Assembly: GCF_000738085.1 (NCBI RefSeq)
Contig: NZ_JPRS01000129.1
Span: 1-32,098 of the forward strand
Length of the DNA: 32,098 bases
Direction of reading: 5' to 3'
DNA from: Cryobacterium sp. MLB-32
Lineage (GTDB): Bacteria; Actinomycetota; Actinomycetes; Actinomycetales; Microbacteriaceae
Numbering within the stretch: the stretch's first letter is position 1; each line of letters begins with the position of its first letter. Of this stretch, positions 23,545 to 29,400 are shown one piece after another. The notes beneath the pieces are model-generated. The model did no database searches and was not told the DNA's origin. It saw only the letters and a program-made list of their open reading frames with translations. A program made the translations under genes and the position numbers.

Positions 23545-24459
23545 TCAGGTGGGAGACGGCGCGGCCACGAGGGCGACGGCGCGGGAGAGAGCGTCCCGCA
23601 CGGCGAGAATACCCGGGCGCCCGGCGCTGGAGCGGCGGGCGGAAGAGAAGATTGATCGGTTAGGCAGCCCCGCCAGGTCGAGAAGGTGCACGGCCGGCGA
23701 CTGACCTGCCCACAGAAGGTCGGGGAGGATTCCTACGGCATTGCCAGACTCGATCAGGTGCATGTGGGCGATCAGATCAGCGCTCTCGTAGCGCACATCG
23801 GGCTCGAAACCGGCCGAACGGCACATCTGAGTGGCCCACTGACGCGAGGCGGTCCCCGCGGGTTCCATCACCCACGGCAGCACGGCGGCGTCTTCGAGCG
23901 AACCCACGACGACCCGGCCGTCCCGAGGGCGCGGAACGGCGAGGCGGAGGGCATCGGTTGCCAGGCTGACCTGATCGAGGTCCGGCCGGTGCTCTCGGGT
24001 ATACCCGGGATACTGCTCCGCGAGCACGAGATCGAAGTCGCGGGCGGAGACGGCGAAGAGGCCGGCCTCGGGCTCGCGTTCGGTGATCTCCACCCGCAGT
24101 GCCGGGTATTCCTCGCTCAGAATGGTAAGGGCCGGGGGGACGACGGCGTGGGCGGCAGACTGGAAGACGGCCACACGCACCGTGCCTGACACCGTGTCGC
24201 GGGAGGCCATGATGTCGGCCTCGGCGGCTTCGAGCCGCTCCAGCAGATGCTCGGCGTGACCGACCAGAATCTCGCCCTGGGGGGTGAGTTTGACGCGCCG
24301 CCCCACCCGCTGCAGGAGCTCCACGCCGGCCTCCTTTTCGAGGATGGCGAGCTGTTGCGAGACCGCGGACGGGCTGTAGGCGAGCGCTTCCGCGACGCCG
24401 GCGAGGGTGCCGCGAATCTTCAATTCGCGCAACAAGCGTAGTCGCCGAACGTCGAGCAT
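23545..24459 (-). CDS. LysR-family transcriptional regulator
   Basis: This 304-residue LysR-type regulator has an N-terminal winged helix from residue 1 to about 60 (LRLLRELKIRGTLAGVAEALAYSPSAVSQQLAILEKEAG). A linker helix and a periplasmic-binding-protein-like effector domain (about 90-295) follow. The ATG at 24459 has GAGGAGG four bases upstream. It is transcribed divergently from the proline-catabolic gene across 158 bp. That gap holds a perfect TCATTA-ATTC-TAATGA inverted repeat and the palindrome GGGATATATCCC, so it is the likely regulator of that gene (inference). The inducer could be proline or a downstream product. Family members in actinobacteria such as LysG have similar size, but the effector is not readable from sequence. 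Confidence 0.92.
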   Translation of the reverse strand: MLDVRRLRLLRELKIRGTLAGVAEALAYSPSAVSQQLAILEKEAGVELLQRVGRRVKLTPQGEILVGHAEHLLERLEAAEADIMASRDTVSGTVRVAVFQSAAHAVVPPALTILSEEYPALRVEITEREPEAGLFAVSARDFDLVLAEQYPGYTREHRPDLDQVSLATDALRLAVPRPRDGRVVVGSLEDAAVLPWVMEPAGTASRQWATQMCRSAGFEPDVRYESADLIAHMHLIESGNAVGILPDLLWAGQSPAVHLLDLAGLPNRSIFSSARRSSAGRPGILAVRDALSRAVALVAAPSPT

Positions 24460-24490
24460 GTGCCCTCCTCAGGGGGTCAACCGTGATTGA

Positions 24491-24506
24491 TCATTAATTC
24501 TAATGA
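24491..24506. promoter_or_regulatory. Inverted repeat TCATTA-N4-TAATGA, candidate LysR operator
   Basis: A perfect 6-bp inverted repeat around ATTC lies in an AT-rich island about 32 bases upstream of the LysR start. It is placed as expected for autoregulation by a LysR protein and for control of the divergent gene. Confidence 0.5.
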
Positions 24507-24567
24507 ATACCAGTCAGAAGGACTCACTTTTCCGATGCGAATCGCGCGCCGACGCTGGGGCACACTG

Positions 24568-24579
24568 GGGATATATCCC
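24568..24579. promoter_or_regulatory. Perfect palindrome GGGATATATCCC
   Basis: This 12-bp perfect palindrome ends 25 bases before the putA -10 box and is therefore near the -35 region. It is a candidate second operator site in the LysR-putA gap. Confidence 0.45.
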
Positions 24580-24604
24580 GAGCTGCCTACCGTGAACGAG
24601 AGAC

Positions 24605-24610
24605 TAAAAT
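24605..24610 (+). promoter_or_regulatory. -10 box TAAAAT of the putA gene
   Basis: TAAAAT lies seven bases before ATG 24618. This spacing suits a leaderless mRNA starting at that ATG and argues against the in-frame GTG at 24612, which would be only one base from the box. Confidence 0.5.
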
Positions 24611-24617
24611 CGTGACC

Positions 24618-27600
24618 ATGACCAACCCCTTCATCCCTCGCGTGCAAGAAGACCTCAGCGCAGAGGTGATCGTCCTCGTGCAGAAATGGCTCGCCGAGAG
24701 CGCGACAATCCCGGAGGATGCCGCGGCCGAACGCCTGGCCGGGGTTCTGAAGGATCCGAACGGGCTCGACTTCACCGTCGGTTTTGTCGACAACGTCATG
24801 CGTCCCGAAGACAAGATGGTCGCCGGTTACAGCCTGCAGCACGTCGCCAAGAAGGCCCCGGCCTTCCTGCCCTGGTACATGCGCGGCGCGATCGGCGTCG
24901 GCGGCATCCTCGGCCCCGTCCTGCCGTGGGTCGTCATCCCTGCCGCTCGCAAGGTGCTGCGCCAGATGGTGGGCCACCTCGTCGTCGACGCGACCCCCGA
25001 CAAGCTCGGCCCCGCGATCGCGCACCTCAAGGAATCCGGCAACCGCCTCAACATCAACCTGCTCGGCGAAGCCGTGCTCGGTGAGGAAGAGGCCACCCAC
25101 CGCCTCACGGCCACACAGGAGCTGCTCGCCCGCGAGGATGTGGACTACGTCTCGATCAAGGTCTCCTCGATCGCCAGCCAGCTCTCCATGTGGGCCTTCG
25201 ACGAGTGCGTCACGCGCATCGTCGAGCGCCTCACCCCCATTTACGAACTGGCCGCCACGAGCTCCGCGAACGGCAAGCCCAAGTTCATCAACCTCGACAT
25301 GGAGGAATACCGCGACCTGGACCTCACCATCGCGGTGTTCGAACGCCTGCTCGACCAGCCCCAGCTCGCCAAGCTTGAGGCCGGTATCGTGCTGCAGGCG
25401 TACCTGCCCGACTGCCTCAATGCGCTGCAGGGACTGACCCACTGGGCTCAGGCCCGCCGCGCCTCCGGCGGGGCGCCGATCAAGGTTCGCCTCGTCAAGG
25501 GTGCCAACCTGGCCATGGAGCACGTGGACTCGGCCGTGCACGACTGGCCCCTCGCCACCTACTCCACCAAGCAGGACAGCGACACCAACTACAAGCGCGT
25601 GCTGAACTGGGCCCTCACCCCGCAGAACACCGACGCCGTGAAGATCGGCGTCGCCGGTCACAACCTGTTCGACGTGGCCTGGGCTCACCTGCTGAGCAAG
25701 CAGCGCGGCGTCGACGACAAGGTCGAGTTTGAGATGCTGCTCGGCATGGCCACCGGCCAGGCCTCCGCCGTGCGCAAGGACGTCGGCCAGCTCCTTCTGT
25801 ACACGCCCGTCGTGAAGCCGTCGGAGTTCGATGTGGCCATCAGCTACCTGATCCGCCGCCTCGAGGAGAACGCGAGCCAGGAAAACTTCATGTCGGCCGT
25901 GTTCGAACTCACGAGCACCCCCGCACTGTTCGAGCGCGAGAAGAACCGGTTCCTCGCCTCCCTGACCGCCGTGGACGACATCGTCCCCACGCCCAACCGC
26001 ACCCAGGACCGGTCGCAGGTGACCCAGCTCGAGGCCCTGCCGAAGGCCGAAACGGATGCCGACGCATCCGCCGACGAGGCCGACCCCAACCTCACCGCGG
26101 CCCTCCTCGGACTCACGCGCGGATCCGCCTCCGGCCTCACGGGCTTCCACAACGAGGCCGACACCGACCCCTCGCTCCCCGCGAACCGCGCCTGGGGCCG
26201 CCGCATCCTCGACCGCGTCGAGACCTCGACGCTCGGCCTCGACACGATTGCCGGAGCACGGATCGATGACGTGGCCACGCTCAACCACGTGATGGACACG
26301 GCCCTCGCTGCGAGCGTGGCCTGGGGCCAGAAGACCGGTGCAGAGCGTGCCGCCGTGCTGCACCGCGCCGGACTCGCCCTCGCTGCGAACCGCGACCGGC
26401 TGATCGAGGTCATGGCGGCCGAGACCGGCAAGACCATCGCCGAGGCCGACCCCGAGGTGAGCGAGGCCATCGACTTCGCTCACTACTACGCCGAGCGTGC
26501 GAAGGACCTCGACCACGTGCAGGGTGCCGTGTTCGTTCCCTCCAAGCTCATCGTGGTCACCCCGCCGTGGAACTTCCCGGTCGCCATCGCGGCCGGTGGA
26601 ATCCTCGCCGCCCTCGCCTCCGGCGCCGCGGTCATCGCCAAGCCCGCCAAGCTCGCGCAGCGCTCCGGTGCCATCGTGGTCGAGGCGTTGTGGGAGGCCG
26701 GTGTGCCGCGCGAACTCCTCGCCCTCGTCGACCTCAAGGACCACTCCCTCGGTACCACGCTGATCGGTCACCCCGCCGTCGACCGCGTCATCCTCACCGG
26801 TGGCTACGAGACCGCGGAGCTGTTCCGCTCCATGCGCACTGACCTGCCGCTGCTCGGAGAGACGAGTGGCAAGAACGCCATCATCGTCACGCCCTCGGCC
26901 GACCTCGACCTGGCCGCGGCCGACGTGATCAAGAGCGCGTTCGGCCACGCCGGCCAGAAGTGCTCCGCCGCGAGCCTCGTGATCCTCGTCGGCTCCGTCG
27001 GAAAGTCCGAGCGCTTCGAGCGCCAGCTCATCGACGCCGCGCGTTCGCTGCGCGTGGGCATGCCGAGCGACCCGGTCAACCAGATGGGTCCGATCATCCA
27101 GCCCGCCGAGGGCAAGCTGCTGCACGGCCTCACCACGCTGGGCGCCGAAGAAAGCTGGCTCGTGGAGCCGCACCAGCTCGATGAGGAAGGCCGTCTCTGG
27201 ACGCCCGGTATTCGCACCGGCGTGCTGCCCGGCTCGTACTTCCACCTCACCGAGTTCTTCGGCCCGGTGCTCGGTGTGATGCACGCGAAGAACCTCGAAG
27301 AGGCCATCCGCTTCCAGAACGCCGTCGACTACGGCCTCACCAGCGGACTGCACTCCCTCGACGCTGACGAGCTGCGTGAGTGGCTCGACACGATCGAGGC
27401 CGGCAACCTGTACATCAACCGCGGCATCACCGGCGCGATCGTGCAGCGCCAGCCGTTCGGCGGCTGGAAGCGCTCGGCCGTGGGCCCCGGCACTAAGGCC
27501 GGCGGACCGAACTACCTCTACGGACTCGGCACCTGGGTTACCGACCCGGGCCGCAACAGCTCCACGCTGCACCTGCGTGGCCTCGAGCCCCGCGTCACGG

Positions 27601-28196
27601 AGATCATCGAGGCGTCACAGGCGTTCCTCGACTACGCCGACTTCGACGTGCTTCGCCGCTCAGCCCTGAGCGACGCACTGGCCTGGCGCGAGGAGTTCGG
27701 TGTGGTGCGTGACGCCTCGAACCTCAAGGTCGAGCGCAACCTGTTCCGTTACCGCTCGCTTCCGGTCACCGTGCGCCTCACCGAGGACGGCACCCTGTCC
27801 AACCTGCTGCGCGTGATCGCCGCGGCGACCCTCTCCACGTCGAAGTTCACGGTATCGAGCGCCCTGCCCGTTCCGGCCGGTGTGCGCGCCGTGCTCGAAC
27901 AGCGCGAGGTGCCCGTTTCCGTCGAGAGCGACGAGGAATGGCTCGAACGTGCCGCCCGGGGCGGTCTCACCACCACGCGCGTGCGGCTCGTCGGCTCCGA
28001 CCCGATTCTCGGGGCAGCGGCTGCCGCATCCGCGCTGGCTGCGGCGTTGGGCGGTAGCCCGGACGTGGCCGTCTACGCGCACCCGGTCACCCAGGCCGGC
28101 CGCGTGGAGGTTCTGCCGTTCCTGCGCGAACAGGCGATTTCGATCACCGCACACCGCTTCGGTAACCCGAGTACTCTCTCGGATAACGCGATCTGA
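24618..28196 (+). CDS. putA: Bifunctional proline dehydrogenase / L-glutamate gamma-semialdehyde dehydrogenase
   Basis: This 1192-residue enzyme oxidises proline to P5C with FAD and then glutamate semialdehyde to glutamate with NAD+. The proline dehydrogenase barrel spans about 60-480; it includes INLLGEAVLGEEEA, YVSIKVSSIASQ, FINLDMEEYRDLDLT, RLVKGANLAMEH and GVAGHNLFDVAWA. The aldehyde dehydrogenase domain covers about 530-1000: VTPPWNFPVAIAAGGILAAL, Glu748 in LGETSGKNAI, catalytic Cys782 in GHAGQKCSAAS, and the end motif QPFGGWKRSAVGPGTKAGG. There is no N-terminal ribbon-helix-helix, so it is not its own repressor; the divergent LysR protein may fill that role. A C-terminal ~170-residue tail follows the ALDH domain. 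A strong hairpin lies downstream. Confidence 0.96.
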   Translation: MTNPFIPRVQEDLSAEVIVLVQKWLAESATIPEDAAAERLAGVLKDPNGLDFTVGFVDNVMRPEDKMVAGYSLQHVAKKAPAFLPWYMRGAIGVGGILGPVLPWVVIPAARKVLRQMVGHLVVDATPDKLGPAIAHLKESGNRLNINLLGEAVLGEEEATHRLTATQELLAREDVDYVSIKVSSIASQLSMWAFDECVTRIVERLTPIYELAATSSANGKPKFINLDMEEYRDLDLTIAVFERLLDQPQLAKLEAGIVLQAYLPDCLNALQGLTHWAQARRASGGAPIKVRLVKGANLAMEHVDSAVHDWPLATYSTKQDSDTNYKRVLNWALTPQNTDAVKIGVAGHNLFDVAWAHLLSKQRGVDDKVEFEMLLGMATGQASAVRKDVGQLLLYTPVVKPSEFDVAISYLIRRLEENASQENFMSAVFELTSTPALFEREKNRFLASLTAVDDIVPTPNRTQDRSQVTQLEALPKAETDADASADEADPNLTAALLGLTRGSASGLTGFHNEADTDPSLPANRAWGRRILDRVETSTLGLDTIAGARIDDVATLNHVMDTALAASVAWGQKTGAERAAVLHRAGLALAANRDRLIEVMAAETGKTIAEADPEVSEAIDFAHYYAERAKDLDHVQGAVFVPSKLIVVTPPWNFPVAIAAGGILAALASGAAVIAKPAKLAQRSGAIVVEALWEAGVPRELLALVDLKDHSLGTTLIGHPAVDRVILTGGYETAELFRSMRTDLPLLGETSGKNAIIVTPSADLDLAAADVIKSAFGHAGQKCSAASLVILVGSVGKSERFERQLIDAARSLRVGMPSDPVNQMGPIIQPAEGKLLHGLTTLGAEESWLVEPHQLDEEGRLWTPGIRTGVLPGSYFHLTEFFGPVLGVMHAKNLEEAIRFQNAVDYGLTSGLHSLDADELREWLDTIEAGNLYINRGITGAIVQRQPFGGWKRSAVGPGTKAGGPNYLYGLGTWVTDPGRNSSTLHLRGLEPRVTEIIEASQAFLDYADFDVLRRSALSDALAWREEFGVVRDASNLKVERNLFRYRSLPVTVRLTEDGTLSNLLRVIAAATLSTSKFTVSSALPVPAGVRAVLEQREVPVSVESDEEWLERAARGGLTTTRVRLVGSDPILGAAAAASALAAALGGSPDVAVYAHPVTQAGRVEVLPFLREQAISITAHRFGNPSTLSDNAI

Positions 28197-28210
28197 GACG
28201 GTTCGCCCGT

Positions 28211-28247
28211 CGGCCGAGAATCGCCCTTCACGGGCGATTCTCGGCCG
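28211..28247 (+). terminator. Hairpin terminator after putA
   Basis: A perfect 16-bp stem (28211-28226 with 28232-28247; core CCGAGAATCGCCC) closes a TTCAC loop, 15 bases after the putA stop. No T-run follows, which is common for actinobacterial terminators. Confidence 0.75.
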
Positions 28248-28298
28248 TTGAGGCGATCGCGGGCACCCGTGCGCGCCGATCTGTCAGCCTGGGGAGCG

Positions 28299-28304
28299 TA
28301 AAGT
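28299..28304 (+). promoter_or_regulatory. Possible -10 box TAAAGT for the ole operon
   Basis: TAAAGT is the best TANNNT match in the 130 bases between the putA terminator and oleA. It would give a leader of about 65 bases with a Shine-Dalgarno (AGGGGA, 28365-28370) seven bases before the TTG start. No convincing -35 was seen. Confidence 0.3.
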
Positions 28305-28377
28305 TAGCGGGCGGCGGTCTCTTCAGGGGCTCGGCGCCCGCGCGAAGGCATCTCATATCTCGACAGGGGAACAACAG

Positions 28378-29400
28378 TTGGATGGAAACGCAACGTCGAC
28401 GCACAAAAACGTCGCTCTGTTGTCGGTTGTCAGCACCCTTGCCACCCGGATAACGACGTCGAAAGAAATCGACCGTCAGCTGCAGCCTGTGCTTCGGCGC
28501 CTACGTCTGCCGAGCGGGCTGCTGCAGCGCGTTGCCGGCGTGCACGAACGCCGCAATTGGGCTGAGGGGGAGGCGTTCGACGACGCCGCTGTCTCAGCGG
28601 GCAAGAAGGCGCTCCTCGAGGCGGGGATCGAGCCGGGCCAAGTGGGCCTCTTGATCAACACGTCCGTGACCCGGAAGCACCTCGAGCCCTCGGTCGCCGT
28701 TCGCATCCACCACGGCCTCGGGCTGCCCTCCTCGGCCATCAACTTCGACATCGCCAACGCCTGCCTCGGTTTTGTGAACGGCATGACGCTGGCGGCCCAG
28801 CTCATCGACAGCGGCCAGATCAAGTACGCCGTGGTCATCGACGGCGAAGACGCCGACGAGATCCAGGTGAACACGATCGATCGCCTCGGGCGCGAGGGCA
28901 TTAACCGCAAAGACTTCATGAGCGAGTTCGCGAGCCTGACCCTCGGGTCCGGCGCCGCAGCGGCCGTGCTCGGCCCGCTCGACGCCCACCCGGGCGGTCA
29001 TCGAATTCTCGGCGGCGTCACCCGCGCGGCGACCCAGTTCAACGACCTCTGCGTCGGCAGCGTCGACGGCATGTTCACCGATGCGAAGGCCCTGCTCAAG
29101 GGAGGCATGGAACTCGTCGTGTCCGCGTGGACCGCCGCTCGGCGTGACTGGAACTGGTCGAACATGGACCGCTACATCGTGCATCAGGTGTCCGACGTGC
29201 ACACCAACGCCCTGGTGAAGGCGACCGGCCTTGACCGCACCAAGGTGCCGCTGACCTATCCGACCCTGGGCAATGTGGGGCCCGCGTCGATCCCGATCAC
29301 CCTGGCTCAGGAATCTGCGGCACTCGTACCCGGCAACCGGGTGCTGCTCATGGGAGTCGGCTCCGGTCTCAACACCGCCATGATGGAGATTCTCTGGTGA
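28378..29400 (+). CDS. oleA: OleA, acyl-CoA head-to-head condensing thiolase
   Basis: OleA joins two fatty acyl-CoAs to a beta-keto acid, the first step of long-chain olefin synthesis. The 340 residues match FabH/OleA length. The catalytic triad is visible: Cys129 in DIANACLGFVNGM, His269 in YIVHQVSDVHTN and Asn299 in PTLGNVGPASIP. Glu103 (KHLEPSV) sits 26 residues before the Cys, the same spacing as the second-acyl-chain glutamate of Xanthomonas OleA. That separates it from ordinary KAS III. The start is TTG 28378 after AGGGGA; there is no in-frame ATG nearby. Its TGA overlaps the GTG of oleBC (GTGA). The ketoreductase OleD is expected just beyond the window. Confidence 0.93.
   Translation: MDGNATSTHKNVALLSVVSTLATRITTSKEIDRQLQPVLRRLRLPSGLLQRVAGVHERRNWAEGEAFDDAAVSAGKKALLEAGIEPGQVGLLINTSVTRKHLEPSVAVRIHHGLGLPSSAINFDIANACLGFVNGMTLAAQLIDSGQIKYAVVIDGEDADEIQVNTIDRLGREGINRKDFMSEFASLTLGSGAAAAVLGPLDAHPGGHRILGGVTRAATQFNDLCVGSVDGMFTDAKALLKGGMELVVSAWTAARRDWNWSNMDRYIVHQVSDVHTNALVKATGLDRTKVPLTYPTLGNVGPASIPITLAQESAALVPGNRVLLMGVGSGLNTAMMEILW

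Noticed and set aside
24477-27572. A 1031-residue open frame on the minus strand opposite putA
   Set aside because: It is low-complexity Gly/Val/His/Arg-rich antisense reading of a GC-rich gene, with no ribosome-binding site or recognisable domain. The opposite strand is unmistakable PutA.
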